A stretch of 64,000 nucleotides of DNA from Gemmobacter fulvus (GTDB lineage Bacteria; Pseudomonadota; Alphaproteobacteria; Rhodobacterales; Rhodobacteraceae), in the NCBI RefSeq assembly GCF_018798885.1, contig NZ_CP076361.1:1827501-1891500 (forward strand). Direction: 5' to 3'. The notes below the pieces were generated by a model. It was not told where the DNA came from and searched no databases. It saw only the letters and a list, made by a program, of their open reading frames with translations. This document shows, piece after piece, positions 18,127-27,503 of the stretch (positions are counted from its first letter, which is position 1; the number at the start of each line of letters is the position of its first letter). The translations under genes and the position numbers were made by a program.

Positions 18127-18747
18127 TCAGATCAGCGCGAGCCCGCCTTCCTCTTGCAGAAACGCCACGATCTCATTCACGCCCTGCCCCTGACGCAGGC
18201 GCGCCATGACATAGGGCCGCGCGCCGCGCGCCGTTTGTGTATCGGCCTCCAACTGCGTCAGATCCACCCCGACATGGGGCGCAAGGTCGGTCTTGTTGAC
18301 GACCAGCAGGTCAGAGCGGGTCACACCCGGCCCGCGTTTGCGCGGAATATCCTGCCCCGCAGCCGTGTCGATCACATAGATCGACAGATCCGCCAGCTCT
18401 GGCGAAAAGGTTGCAGCCAGATTGTCGCCGCCCGATTCAATCAGGATCAGATCAAGATCGGGGAAGGCTGTCCGCAGATCGGCCACGGCGGCGAGGTTGA
18501 TACTGGCATCCTCTCGGATCGCGGTATGCGGGCAGCCGCCGGTTTCCACACCGCGAATACGGGCCGCAGGCAGAACCTGCGCGCGCGTCAGGTAATCCGC
18601 ATCTTCGCGGGTATAAATATCGTTTGTGATCACCGCCATTGAACAGCGATGGGCGAGCGCCTGGCACAGCTTTTCGGTCAGCGTCGTTTTCCCGGCGCCC
18701 ACCGGGCCACCGATCCCCACGCGCAACGGGCCATTCGGGCTTGTCAT
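18127..18747 (-). CDS. ureG: Urease accessory GTPase UreG
   Basis: A 206-residue SIMIBI GTPase with Walker [12 protein letters not shown] at residues 13-23, the nickel-binding CPH motif ([13 protein letters not shown]) and NKTD guanine specificity motif ([12 protein letters not shown]). UreG uses GTP to insert nickel into urease with UreD, UreE and UreF. Its start overlaps the ureF stop by 4 bases. It is the last urease gene. Confidence 0.96.
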   Translation of the reverse strand: MTSPNGPLRVGIGGPVGAGKTTLTEKLCQALAHRCSMAVITNDIYTREDADYLTRAQVLPAARIRGVETGGCPHTAIREDASINLAAVADLRTAFPDLDLILIESGGDNLAATFSPELADLSIYVIDTAAGQDIPRKRGPGVTRSDLLVVNKTDLAPHVGVDLTQLEADTQTARGARPYVMARLRQGQGVNEIVAFLQEEGGLALI

Positions 18748-19376
18748 GTGCGAAAAATCCTTACGTCCAGTGTTTCGTGGCGCATCGCTGCCATATCCGC
18801 ACCGGGGGTGAATGTGGCGATGCCATCAAGATCAGTTTTGGCCGCTGCATCGGCAAGGCGGATGATCTGCGGCGCAAGGCGGCTCAGCATCGCCTGCGCA
18901 ACCGATTGGCCAAGCGGCAAGAACCGGGTCGCCGCCGAGATCATCTGCGCGGCGGCCCCATGCAGGAACAGCTGCAACACCTCGTGCCGCGACACCTGCA
19001 GACGGCGCGTCGCAACGCCAATAGCAACCGGATAGGGCCGGATCGGGACTGTTTCGCCGCTGATACTCGTCATCAAGGCGGTGAAGGCGCGACCCTGTTC
19101 CATCAGTTCTGTTTCGCGTTCGGCGCAGCTGACATAGGCCAGCAGCAGATCGGACAGCAGCTCCGGGTCTGTGCCCGCATGGGCCTGCGCGCAAAACACC
19201 GCATCCATGCGCGGACTGCCATGGTGCAACAAGGCCGTTACCCAGGCCTCAACCTCTGCCGCGGTCCGAATGGTGCCAGTCGCCATAGGCTCTTCCATGC
19301 CCTGACTATAGGCAAAGACACCGATCGGAAACGCCGGAGACAGCCATTGCCACAGCAGAAGCCGGTCCTCATCCAT
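18744..19376 (-). CDS. ureF: Urease accessory protein UreF
   Basis: A 210-residue all-helical UreF, starting [19 protein letters not shown] with the family segment FAYSQGMEE after it. UreF links UreD-urease to UreG. I chose the ATG at 19376, which overlaps the ureE stop by 8 bases; the frame extends upstream to 19430 but those codons lie within the histidine-rich end of ureE. The ureG start overlaps its end. Confidence 0.92.
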   Translation of the reverse strand: MDEDRLLLWQWLSPAFPIGVFAYSQGMEEPMATGTIRTAAEVEAWVTALLHHGSPRMDAVFCAQAHAGTDPELLSDLLLAYVSCAERETELMEQGRAFTALMTSISGETVPIRPYPVAIGVATRRLQVSRHEVLQLFLHGAAAQMISAATRFLPLGQSVAQAMLSRLAPQIIRLADAAAKTDLDGIATFTPGADMAAMRHETLDVRIFRT

Positions 19377-19842
19377 GGAAATGGAAGTTCCCGTCACCAT
19401 GGTCATGCCCCATCGTGCGGCCATGGCCATAGGCCCCCCCCTCGGGGCGGAACGGTGCCTCGGTCACATGCAGCGTTGCCCCCAGTCCTGTCAGCATCTT
19501 TTCCATGACGTGATCCCGGCGGATCGTCAGATGTTCGGGCCCGATTTCGCAGGGGGTGTGGCGGTTGCCAATATGCCAGGCAAGGCGCGGCAAATCGCCC
19601 CGCACCTGCACCACCGGCTCTTGCGCGGCGATCACCACCACCAGCCGCCCATCCGACAGCTGAAAGGCATCGCCCTGATCCAGGCTCGTCGTCTCTTTCA
19701 GATCCACCAGAAAGCTCAGCCCGTCTTCGGCAATCAGCCGTCTGCGGCGCAGGAACCGCGCGTCATACCCCAGCACAACGCGGGTATCGGCGCGCAGCCA
19801 GTGGCCAGAGCGCAGGATCGTAGAGGCCGTCAGCATATCCAT
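19369..19842 (-). CDS. ureE: Urease accessory nickel metallochaperone UreE
   Basis: A 157-residue UreE with an N-terminal peptide-binding domain, the central metal-binding segment AWHIGNRHTPCEIG and a histidine-rich tail ([19 protein letters not shown]) that stores nickel. It delivers Ni to the UreDFG complex. Unlike the other urease genes it is separated from ureC, by 218 bases that hold a small gene on the other strand. The ribosome site is weak. Confidence 0.93.
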   Translation of the reverse strand: MDMLTASTILRSGHWLRADTRVVLGYDARFLRRRRLIAEDGLSFLVDLKETTSLDQGDAFQLSDGRLVVVIAAQEPVVQVRGDLPRLAWHIGNRHTPCEIGPEHLTIRRDHVMEKMLTGLGATLHVTEAPFRPEGGAYGHGRTMGHDHGDGNFHFHG

Positions 19843-19899
19843 GATTTGTTAACCTAGCGGGCGCAGAGTGAACGGGCGAGGATCAGAGAGAGACCCGAA

Positions 19900-20064
19900 A
19901 TGCCTAGCCCGGAAGAGGAACTTGCAGAAATCCGTCAGGTGCTGCGCCGCCTGCAAGCGCGCGAAGCTGCACTGATGCTGGAGGTGGACCGCGCTCTGCC
20001 GCCACAGCCGCCCTTGCGGGTGGGCTGGCCGATCCGTCGACTGGGCGCGGCAGAGCTGCATTAG
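19900..20064 (+). CDS. Candidate small protein (54 aa) between ureC and ureE
   Basis: An open frame of 54 codons on the strand opposite the urease operon, starting ATG at 19900 behind AGAGAGAG and stopping at 20064, where its TAG overlaps the ureC stop by 3 bases. The product begins [20 protein letters not shown], a strongly amphipathic helix, and ends in a proline-rich segment with [10 protein letters not shown]. From about codon 12 third positions are mostly G or C, as in real genes here. It fills the only large internal gap of the operon. Function unknown; it could also be non-coding. Confidence 0.5.
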   Translation: MPSPEEELAEIRQVLRRLQAREAALMLEVDRALPPQPPLRVGWPIRRLGAAELH

Positions 20065-21767
20065 AACAGGAAATAGCGCTGCGCCAAAGGCAGCTCCCGT
20101 GCCGGTTCGCAGGTGATGATCTCGCCATCGGCGCGCACCTCATATGTCTCGGGATTGACCTCGATCTGTGGCGTTGCCGCGTTGTGGATCATGTCGGATT
20201 TGCCAATGCGGCGCGTGTTCTCCACCCCGATCAGGGTCTTTTGCAGACCCAGCTCGGCACCAAGCCCCCCGGCAATCGCCGCCCCTGACAGGAAGGTGGC
20301 ACAGCTCAGATGCCGGGCACGGCCCAGCGCGCCGAACATCGGGCGGGAATACATCGGCTGCACCGGGATCGAGCCATTGGGGTCGCCCATCTGCGCCACA
20401 ACGATCATGCCGCCCATCAGCACCATATCCGGCTTTGCGCCGAAAAATGCGGGCGACCAGATCACCAGATCGGCGCGTTTGCCCGGCTCGACCGACCCGA
20501 TATGCCGCGACATACCCTGTGCGATGGCCGGGTTGATGGTGTATTTGGCGATATAGCGACGCACGCGGATATTGTCATTCGCACCGCTTTCCTCGGCCAG
20601 CCGCCCGCGTTGCACCTTCATCTTATGCGCGGTCTGCCAGGTGCGCGTGATCACCTCTCCAACTCGGCCCATCGCCTGACTGTCCGATGAAATCACCGAA
20701 AACGCGCCCATATCGTGCAGAATATCCTCGGCCGCGATGGTTTCACGCCGGATCCGGCTTTCGGCAAAGGCGACATCCTCGGGGATCGAGCGGTCAAGGT
20801 GATGGCACACCATCAGCATGTCCAGATGCTCCTCCACCGTGTTGACGGTGTAGGGCATCGTCGGGTTGGTCGAGGACGGGATCACATTCTGGCTGCTGAC
20901 CACCTTCATGATATCGGGCGCATGGCCGCCGCCCGCGCCTTCGGTGTGAAAGGCGTGGATCGTGCGGCCCTTGATCGCCGCAAGGGTATTTTCCACAAAG
21001 CCCGATTCGTTCAGCGTATCGGTATGGATCATCACCTGCACATCCATGTCGTCAGCCACCGACAGACAGCAATCAATCGCGGCAGGGGTGGTGCCCCAAT
21101 CCTCGTGCAGTTTCATCGCGCAGGCCCCGGCCTGAATCATCTCGATCAGCGGGCCGGGCAAAGAGGCATTGCCCTTGGCGGCAAGGCCGAAATTCATCGG
21201 AATCGCATCCAGCGCCTGCAACATGCGCCCGATATGCCAGGCACCGGGGGTGCAGGTGGTGGCCAGCGTGCCATGCGACGGGCCGGTGCCCCCGCCCAGC
21301 ATGGTGGTCACCCCCGAATGCAGCGCATCTTCGGCCTGTTGCGGGCAGATGAAATGGATATGCGCATCCATGCCCCCCGCCGTCACAATCCGCCCCTCGC
21401 CCGCGATCACATCGGTGGACGGCCCGATGATGATGGTGACATCCGGCTGTGTATCGGGATTGCCCGCCTTGCCAATCGCCGCAATCCGCCCGTCGCGCAA
21501 CCCGATATCGGCCTTGTAGATGCCGCTGTGATCCACAATCAGCGCATTGGTGATCACCGTATCCGCCGCCCCTCCGGCCCGGCTGATCTGGCTTTGCCCC
21601 ATGCCGTCGCGGATCACCTTGCCACCGCCGAACTTGACCTCTTCCCCATAGGTGGTCAGATCCCGCTCCACCTCGATGATCAGATCGGTATCGCCCAACC
21701 GCAGCCGATCTCCCACCGTGGGGCCATACATGGCCGCATAGGCGGGGCGCGAGATTTTCACCGCCAT
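20061..21767 (-). CDS. ureC: Urease alpha subunit UreC
   Basis: A 568-residue nickel metalloenzyme subunit of standard length. Visible are the HIHF metal-ligand motif ([13 protein letters not shown]), the carbamylated lysine region (AMKLHEDWG), the flap histidine segment [22 protein letters not shown] and the C-terminal AQRYFLF. It hydrolyses urea to ammonia and carbamate with UreA and UreB in the cytoplasm. It overlaps the ureB stop by one base. Confidence 0.98.
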   Translation of the reverse strand: MAVKISRPAYAAMYGPTVGDRLRLGDTDLIIEVERDLTTYGEEVKFGGGKVIRDGMGQSQISRAGGAADTVITNALIVDHSGIYKADIGLRDGRIAAIGKAGNPDTQPDVTIIIGPSTDVIAGEGRIVTAGGMDAHIHFICPQQAEDALHSGVTTMLGGGTGPSHGTLATTCTPGAWHIGRMLQALDAIPMNFGLAAKGNASLPGPLIEMIQAGACAMKLHEDWGTTPAAIDCCLSVADDMDVQVMIHTDTLNESGFVENTLAAIKGRTIHAFHTEGAGGGHAPDIMKVVSSQNVIPSSTNPTMPYTVNTVEEHLDMLMVCHHLDRSIPEDVAFAESRIRRETIAAEDILHDMGAFSVISSDSQAMGRVGEVITRTWQTAHKMKVQRGRLAEESGANDNIRVRRYIAKYTINPAIAQGMSRHIGSVEPGKRADLVIWSPAFFGAKPDMVLMGGMIVVAQMGDPNGSIPVQPMYSRPMFGALGRARHLSCATFLSGAAIAGGLGAELGLQKTLIGVENTRRIGKSDMIHNAATPQIEVNPETYEVRADGEIITCEPARELPLAQRYFLF

Positions 21768-22072
21768 CAGAGATCTCCCATGACCTGTTGGTTGAAGCCA
21801 AACACCCGCCGCAGACCGCGATAGGACACCAGATTCACCTCGCGGCTTTGCCCCGGCTCGAACCGCACCGCCGTGCCCGAGGCGATATCCAGCCGCATGC
21901 CGCGCGCCAGCGCGCGATCAAACGCAAGCGCGGCATTGGTTTCCGCAAAGTGGTAGTGTGAGCCGACCTGAATCGGCCTGTCGCCGGTATTTGCCACCAT
22001 CACCACCACCGAGTCAGAGGCAGCGTTGAGGGTGATCGTGCCTTCAGCGGGGAAAATCTCTCCGGGGATCAT
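21767..22072 (-). CDS. ureB: Urease beta subunit UreB
   Basis: A 101-residue beta subunit, typical length, with the conserved start [11 protein letters not shown], then [17 protein letters not shown] and the C-terminal [10 protein letters not shown]. It is structural, supporting the alpha subunit trimer. It lies 9 bases after the HupE/UreJ gene and overlaps ureC. Confidence 0.97.
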   Translation of the reverse strand: MIPGEIFPAEGTITLNAASDSVVVMVANTGDRPIQVGSHYHFAETNAALAFDRALARGMRLDIASGTAVRFEPGQSREVNLVSYRGLRRVFGFNQQVMGDL

Positions 22073-22081
22073 GGGCTTACC

Positions 22082-22645
22082 TCAAGTCATGGCGAGCGCG
22101 AGGCCCGCAATCGCCGTGGCCCCACCCAACCCGCGCAGCAGCCCTGTCTGGCTGACCCGCGTCAGGCCAAGACCGATCGCAAGCCCCAGCCCATGCAGCG
22201 CCATGGTCGCAAGGCTGAAGCCCAGCGCATACTGCGCGAGGTCCGAAACCGGGCCTTCCGTGCCATGGGCATGGCCATGAAACAGGCCAAACAGCGCGAC
22301 GGCCAGACCCGACAGCACAAGCCCGGGGTTGAAGGCCAGCGCTGCCGCCACCCCAATCAGGATGACCGAGGCCAGGATCATCGGCTCCACCCCCGGCAAT
22401 GGCACGCCCCAAGCGCCAAGCAGACCGCCGACCAGCATCGCCGCCACAAAGCTCAGCGGCAAAGCCCAGACCGCCCGCCCGCCAGAGCCTGCCGCCCAAA
22501 GCCCGACAGCCACCATCGCCAGAAGGTGATCGGTGCCGCCAACCGGGTGCAGCAGCCCAGCCGCAAACGGCGCAGTGCCGTGATCCCCCGCATGGGCCAA
22601 CGCCATACCTGGGGTCAGAATAAGCAGAGGAAGAAAACGTTTCAT
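22082..22645 (-). CDS. HupE/UreJ-family nickel transporter
   Basis: A 187-residue protein with a signal-like first helix ending ALAHAGDHG, five further hydrophobic helices and the family histidine motifs HPVGGTDHLLAM and FGLFHGHAHG. HupE/UreJ proteins allow nickel to enter for hydrogenase or urease. It is inserted between ureA and ureB with 9-base gaps on both sides, which ties it to nickel supply for this urease. Confidence 0.9.
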   Translation of the reverse strand: MKRFLPLLILTPGMALAHAGDHGTAPFAAGLLHPVGGTDHLLAMVAVGLWAAGSGGRAVWALPLSFVAAMLVGGLLGAWGVPLPGVEPMILASVILIGVAAALAFNPGLVLSGLAVALFGLFHGHAHGTEGPVSDLAQYALGFSLATMALHGLGLAIGLGLTRVSQTGLLRGLGGATAIAGLALAMT

Positions 22646-22654
22646 GGAGGCCTC

Positions 22655-22957
22655 TCAGCGGATCGGGTGGTGAACGGTCACGAGTTTCGTGCCATCGGGA
22701 AAGGTGGCCTCAACCTGAACCGCGTGGATCATTTCGGGGATGCCCGTCATACATTGCTCTGCACGGATCACATGCGCGCCCGCCTCCATCAGATCGGCCA
22801 CGCTGCGCCCGTCGCGCGCGCCTTCAACGACAAAATCGGTAATCAGGGCAATGGCTTCGGGGTGATTGAGCTTGACGCCCCGCGCAAGGCGGTTCCGCGC
22901 CACCATCGCCGCCAGACTGACCAGAAGCTTTTCCCGCTCGCGGGGGGTGAGGTTCAT
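22655..22957 (-). CDS. ureA: Urease gamma subunit UreA
   Basis: A 100-residue gamma subunit starting [12 protein letters not shown], ending in the conserved [12 protein letters not shown]. The start at 22957 is fixed by the family N-terminus and by the ATGA overlap with the ureD stop; the longer open frame upstream belongs to ureD. It assembles with UreB and UreC. Confidence 0.97.
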   Translation of the reverse strand: MNLTPREREKLLVSLAAMVARNRLARGVKLNHPEAIALITDFVVEGARDGRSVADLMEAGAHVIRAEQCMTGIPEMIHAVQVEATFPDGTKLVTVHHPIR

Positions 22958-23793
22958 GCGATATCTCCGTTCATTTGCCAGACCCGCGGCAAAGGGGTAC
23001 CGCGCAGCTGTGTCAGGCAGCGCGCCATCTGGCACTTCAAGGGCCAGCTATCCCGGGCCTTAAGCCTGACAACAAGCCGACCATTCCAGGCGCTGAGCGC
23101 GGTTTCACATGCCGCAGCGCCAAGCAGCGGCCGCAGCGCCGATGCGGCATCTTCGGCACCTTGCGCGATCAACACGATCACCGCAAAACACCGTGCCATG
23201 CCCAGACTGGCGGGCTGATCCCGTATCGCCAGCGCATCCGCGCCGAATTGCAGCGCATCGGCCCAGACCGGCCTGCCCTGCCGCAGGATCATGCGGCGAT
23301 CCGTCAGCCGGGCCTGCTGTGGTGCCTCGCCCCTCGCCAGCCGCCCGAGAATGATGGTTTCGGCGAACAGGCAGCTTGCCCCCGCCTCAAGCTGAAGACA
23401 GGTCTGCCGGTGCAAATGCGCGGATTCAAACAGGATGGTCTCTTGCGGCAGCCAGTCCAGACGCGCTTCCGCGCCGACGCGCAGATCGACCTGCATCCGC
23501 GCAGAACCGCCGGGGGCGGCATAGGCACGTTCGGCTGTTTGCGTCGTCGCGGTCATGCGCAGCCCGGCGGGCACCGTCAGATCGAAGTGCAGATGGTCGC
23601 CGCTGGTCAATCCGCCGGATGTGTTCAGAAACACCACATCCTCTGCCGCCACACCGCCGCGCGGTAGAAAGGCCTTGGCGGCACCCGACTGATGCAGCTC
23701 CGCAATGGCCGCTTTGCCAGAACGGTTGCGCAAGACCACTTTTGCGCATCCCTTGCTGCGCTGAAAAAGCACATCGTGCTGACCATCAAGCAT
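22954..23793 (-). CDS. ureD: Urease accessory protein UreD
   Basis: A 279-residue UreD, the scaffold that binds apo-urease first and recruits UreF/UreG. The family segment [20 protein letters not shown] followed by a DHLHFDL motif is present in the first quarter. The start at 23793 is preceded by AGGGGAG. It is the first gene of the urease operon, with a TATAAT -10 candidate about 125 bases upstream. Confidence 0.92.
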   Translation of the reverse strand: MLDGQHDVLFQRSKGCAKVVLRNRSGKAAIAELHQSGAAKAFLPRGGVAAEDVVFLNTSGGLTSGDHLHFDLTVPAGLRMTATTQTAERAYAAPGGSARMQVDLRVGAEARLDWLPQETILFESAHLHRQTCLQLEAGASCLFAETIILGRLARGEAPQQARLTDRRMILRQGRPVWADALQFGADALAIRDQPASLGMARCFAVIVLIAQGAEDAASALRPLLGAAACETALSAWNGRLVVRLKARDSWPLKCQMARCLTQLRGTPLPRVWQMNGDIA

Positions 23794-23918
23794 CGCCGCT
23801 CCCCTCTCAGGGACGAGAGAGCACCGGCCCTGCGCAGGGGGCAAGACGTGGCGCAGGCGGGCGGTCAGCGCTGCGCGGCTTCGCAGGCATCTGCATAAAA
23901 TCCATGCGAAACGCCCAA

Positions 23919-23924
23919 ATTATA
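23919..23924 (-). promoter_or_regulatory. Candidate -10 box for the urease operon
   Basis: A perfect TATAAT reads on the minus strand in the 149-base gap between the flgI stop and ureD. No good -35 box lies 16-18 bases upstream, so an activator may be needed. A GCAT/ATGC inverted repeat follows in the predicted leader. No sigma-54 motif was seen. Confidence 0.35.
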
Positions 23925-23942
23925 ACCAGAACACGGCTACCT

Positions 23943-25040
23943 TTACTGCACTAGAAACTCTGCATGCAGCGCACCGGCCGCATTGATGCTTTTCAGGATG
24001 TCGATCATGTCATGCGGTGCCACGCCCAGCGCATTCAGCCCGGCCACAACATCGGACAGACTGGTGCCTTCCGAGATTTCGGCCAGACCCTTGCCCGCAT
24101 CCTTGGCAATTTCTGCCGAACTTCGCGGCACGACCACGGTATCACCTTCGCTGAACGGGTTGGGCTGTACCACAACCGGGGCCTCCTCCACCCGCAGCGT
24201 CAGATTGCCCTGCGCCACTGCCACGCGGCTGATGCGCACATCCGACCCCATCACGATCGTGCCGGACCGCTGATCCACCACCACCCGCGCCCGTTGTTCC
24301 GGCTCCACCAGCAGGTTTTCCAACCGGCCGATCACATGCGCAGGCGATGCCATCCGGGCACGAGACAGATCCAATGTCACGGTTCCCGCATCTGACATTA
24401 TCGCAATGTTGCGCCCGAACTCCCGGTTGATCACCGCCTCGATCCGGCCCGCCGTGGTGAAATCCGGCTCGCGCAGGGCAAGCCGGATCGCGTTGATCGT
24501 GGTAAAATCGAACTCCACTTCGCGCTCAACCCGCGCGCCTGAGGGAATGACGCCCGCCGTTGGCACACCTTGCACGACGCGGGCCGCATCGCCTTCGGCG
24601 GAAACGCCCCCAGCGATGATCGTGCCCTGCGCCACCGCATAGATCTGCCCGTCTGCGCCATTGAGCGGCGTCATCACCAAAGTGCCGCCCAGCAGGCTTT
24701 TTGCATCACCAATGGCCGAAACCGTGACATCAATGCGCCCGCCCGAGCGCGCGAAGGCAGGCAATTGCGCCGTCACGAACACGGCTGCAACATTCTTGGG
24801 GCGGAACTCTTCGCCCGCGACATTGACCCCCAGCCGCTCCAGGAGATTGGCCATGATCTCTTCGGTGAAGGGCGCGTTGCGGATGCCATCGCCGCTGCCG
24901 TTCAGGCCGACGACCAGCCCGTAGCCGACAAGATCATTGCCGCGCACCCCGTCAAACTCCACCAGATCCTTGATTCGGATCGGTGCCGCCGTGGCTGCAC
25001 CCGCAAGGCAAAGACAGATCAGCAGGATCAGGCGGATCAT
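23943..25040 (-). CDS. flgI: Flagellar P-ring protein FlgI
   Basis: A 365-residue P-ring protein with signal peptide MIRLILLICLCLAGAATAA and the family opening RIKDLVEFDGVRGNDLVGYG then VVGLNGSGDG. It forms the bushing of the rod in the peptidoglycan layer. Its ATG overlaps the flgL stop by 4 bases. It is the last gene of flgE-flgK-flgL-flgI. Confidence 0.96.
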   Translation of the reverse strand: MIRLILLICLCLAGAATAAPIRIKDLVEFDGVRGNDLVGYGLVVGLNGSGDGIRNAPFTEEIMANLLERLGVNVAGEEFRPKNVAAVFVTAQLPAFARSGGRIDVTVSAIGDAKSLLGGTLVMTPLNGADGQIYAVAQGTIIAGGVSAEGDAARVVQGVPTAGVIPSGARVEREVEFDFTTINAIRLALREPDFTTAGRIEAVINREFGRNIAIMSDAGTVTLDLSRARMASPAHVIGRLENLLVEPEQRARVVVDQRSGTIVMGSDVRISRVAVAQGNLTLRVEEAPVVVQPNPFSEGDTVVVPRSSAEIAKDAGKGLAEISEGTSLSDVVAGLNALGVAPHDMIDILKSINAAGALHAEFLVQ

Positions 25041-26041
25041 CGCAGATACTCCATCAAGCTGAGCGAGGACAACCGCGCGGTGACGGCATAGATCATCTCC
25101 AGCTGGGTCTGCGCCTCTTTCACCTTGGTTGCCGCTTCAAACGGATCCACTGAAACAATCTTGGCGCGCGCAAGCTCCAGCGCCGTAATTTCGGCACTGT
25201 TGCGCGCCTGCGCGGCGGCAATCTGCCCTTCGACCATGCCGGTTGCTGCGGCGAGCCCGGCGCGATGTGGCTGGGCGGCAAGAAGCGCCTCGCCCGCCAT
25301 GGTGGCCAAAGCGGCGCGCCCGGCGGTCGCCTCGCCCGGCACGCCCCGTCCCATCAGCGCCGCCATCGCCAGACCTTTGAGGGTATCGCGGATGCCAACA
25401 TCCAGTGCCGTCACCCCGATCGCTGCCTTTTCACCGGGTGCGATGGTGATTTCGGCCATCGCCGCGCTGCCCTGATAGGCTTGCGCCGCATAGCCTGCGG
25501 GATCTGTGAACCAGCCGTCCAAGGCGGCCGCCACATCCGCTGCAGTCGCAGCCCCCGCCACCACGGTTTCCAGCGTCGCCAGAAGCGCCTCGCCCTCTGG
25601 CAAGGGAGTCTGATGGGTGGCGCTGCCCGCAAACAGCGAGCGATCCCCTACGCGGGTGTTGAAGGCCGCAACCGCCGCCTTGAAACTCTGCTCCGCCTGC
25701 GCGCCCAGCGCATCCAGCGTGCTGTCCTGAAGCGCTGCCCCTGCCGACAAAAGCTGCGGCGCGAGATCGGTTGCAAACCCATCCACGGTTTGCAGCGCCG
25801 TCTGCATGGCGCCCGAAAACAGCTCCAGTTCTGTGGTTGCGGAATGATAGGCGGCAAGACGTGCCAAGGAGGCCGAGATCGCATTGAGCGGCCCCAGATC
25901 CGCCCCGGTGTGGCGCACGGTATCGGCGCTGACGCCTGTGGTCATTTCCTGCGTCAGGATCTGCAATTCGGCCTTCACCTGACCCATATTGCGTCGCATC
26001 ACGAAAGACTGGGCAAGATCGCCCAAGGAAACAAGGCTCAT
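25037..26041 (-). CDS. flgL: Flagellar hook-filament junction protein FlgL
   Basis: A 334-residue flagellin-like protein with coiled N- and C-terminal helices and a more variable centre, typical of FlgL. It contains a central segment GDRSLFAGSATHQTPLP. It connects FlgK to the filament. It starts one base after the flgK stop and overlaps flgI. Sequence similarity to the family is modest; position next to flgK makes the call firm. Confidence 0.85.
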   Translation of the reverse strand: MSLVSLGDLAQSFVMRRNMGQVKAELQILTQEMTTGVSADTVRHTGADLGPLNAISASLARLAAYHSATTELELFSGAMQTALQTVDGFATDLAPQLLSAGAALQDSTLDALGAQAEQSFKAAVAAFNTRVGDRSLFAGSATHQTPLPEGEALLATLETVVAGAATAADVAAALDGWFTDPAGYAAQAYQGSAAMAEITIAPGEKAAIGVTALDVGIRDTLKGLAMAALMGRGVPGEATAGRAALATMAGEALLAAQPHRAGLAAATGMVEGQIAAAQARNSAEITALELARAKIVSVDPFEAATKVKEAQTQLEMIYAVTARLSSLSLMEYLR

Positions 26042-26042
26042 C

Positions 26043-27491
26043 TCACAGCTCCATCAAAGTGCTGAGCATGTCATCCACAGCCTGCATGACCCGCGCATTT
26101 GCCGAAAAGGTCTGTTCGATCAGCAGCAGTTTCTGCATTTCCTGATCAGTATCGACGCCGTTTTCCAACTCCTGCTGTTGCAGGCCGCTGGCCCGCGCGC
26201 TGGCATAGGCCAGATCCTGATCGGCGCTCAGCCGATCACGCGCCATGGCCGAAACCATGTCCGAGGCGAGGCCCGCAAAACTGCGCGCGCCGCCGTCAAC
26301 CGCGCCGCTGGAGGGCACACGTTCCGCCACCAGCGCCTCTTGCAGTGCCGTCAGCAGGGCAGAGTTTCCGGCCACGCCGGGCACCGCCGCGCCCAGCCCG
26401 TCACGCAGCCGCCAGAGTGCGCCGCCCTGTGCGGGATCGACCGCCGCATTCAGCCGAAGCCGTTGCGACAGACCCACCTCGCTTCCTCCGGCGAAGGCTG
26501 CGCCCGCATCAGTAAACAGCCCGGGCGCGCCCGGCGCGCGACTGGCATCCAGACCGCTGTCCTCGAACCGTTCGATCAGGTCACGGACAACGGCATCCAG
26601 CCTGGCCTGCGCCGCCGGAGCAAGCTCGTCCCGGATGGCGAAATCCGCCGCCAGACTGCCGCCGCCGATCAACCCGCTTTCGGTTGTGGTCACGGCACGG
26701 CCATTCAGGGTCAGGCCCGACAGCGCCCCGGAGGCCTGCGTCATATCCGGCGTGATCGCGCGGGTTTGCTCAAATCCGAAGCGGGCGGCCTTCCCATCCA
26801 GCAAAGCAGCCCCGGATTGTGCAAACAGCGCGACAACGCCGCCGCCCCGATCCACCTCTTGAATCGGGATGATCCGGGCAATCGCATCAATCTGCTGCTG
26901 CCGAAGGTCCATCAAGGCAGATCCGTCCTGACCTGCCGCGGTGGTTGCGCGAATCCGCGTATTCAGGTCTTCCACCCGCGCCAACGCGTTATTGAGTTGC
27001 GACACCTGGCCTGCAATCCGGGCATCCGCATCGCTGCGGCTGCGCTGGATCGCCTCTGCCGCCTGGGTGGCATGATCGGTCAACCGCCCCGCCGCCACGA
27101 AAACCGCCTTGAGCCGCGACTCGGACTCCGGCCTGCTGGCGGCTTCCAGCAAGGCGCTGTCGAAGGCCGCGATATGACCGCCGAGCGATTCCGCACTGTC
27201 CACCGTGCCAATCGCGGTTTCGATGCTGCCCAAAAGACTGGCACGGGCGTGGCGGTTGCCAAGACCAGCCTCGGCCTGCCTGCGCTCGGTCAGCAGATGC
27301 AGATCAACATGGCGCAGAATGGCCGAAACGCGCACGCCCTGACCGCCATGGTCCCGCGCAGAAAGCTCCAGCTCGCGCCGCGCATAGCCCGGTGTCATGG
27401 CATTGGCCACGTTTGACGACACAAGGGCCGCGGCACGGGCGCTGACCGTCAGCCCGCTGAGGGCGGTGTTCAAGGCGTAGGAAATGCTCAT
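26043..27491 (-). CDS. flgK: Flagellar hook-associated protein FlgK
   Basis: A 482-residue hook-associated protein beginning MSISYALNTALSGLTVSARA with the rod/hook N-terminal signature SSNVANAMTPGYARRE, and ending with a coiled C-terminal motif in which TFSANARVMQAVDDMLSTL is visible. It caps the hook and joins it to FlgL. It lies 12 bases after flgE. Confidence 0.93.
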   Translation of the reverse strand: MSISYALNTALSGLTVSARAAALVSSNVANAMTPGYARRELELSARDHGGQGVRVSAILRHVDLHLLTERRQAEAGLGNRHARASLLGSIETAIGTVDSAESLGGHIAAFDSALLEAASRPESESRLKAVFVAAGRLTDHATQAAEAIQRSRSDADARIAGQVSQLNNALARVEDLNTRIRATTAAGQDGSALMDLRQQQIDAIARIIPIQEVDRGGGVVALFAQSGAALLDGKAARFGFEQTRAITPDMTQASGALSGLTLNGRAVTTTESGLIGGGSLAADFAIRDELAPAAQARLDAVVRDLIERFEDSGLDASRAPGAPGLFTDAGAAFAGGSEVGLSQRLRLNAAVDPAQGGALWRLRDGLGAAVPGVAGNSALLTALQEALVAERVPSSGAVDGGARSFAGLASDMVSAMARDRLSADQDLAYASARASGLQQQELENGVDTDQEMQKLLLIEQTFSANARVMQAVDDMLSTLMEL

Positions 27492-27503
27492 GATGACGTT
27501 GCC

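Noticed and set aside
16044-18209. Long plus-strand frames opposite the OYE-type gene, and similar ones opposite mtkA/mtkB (1575-3119) and the DUF475 gene (136-1332)
   Set aside because: They are typical shadow frames of GC-rich genes: histidine/arginine-rich, without family motifs, and opposite well-recognised proteins.
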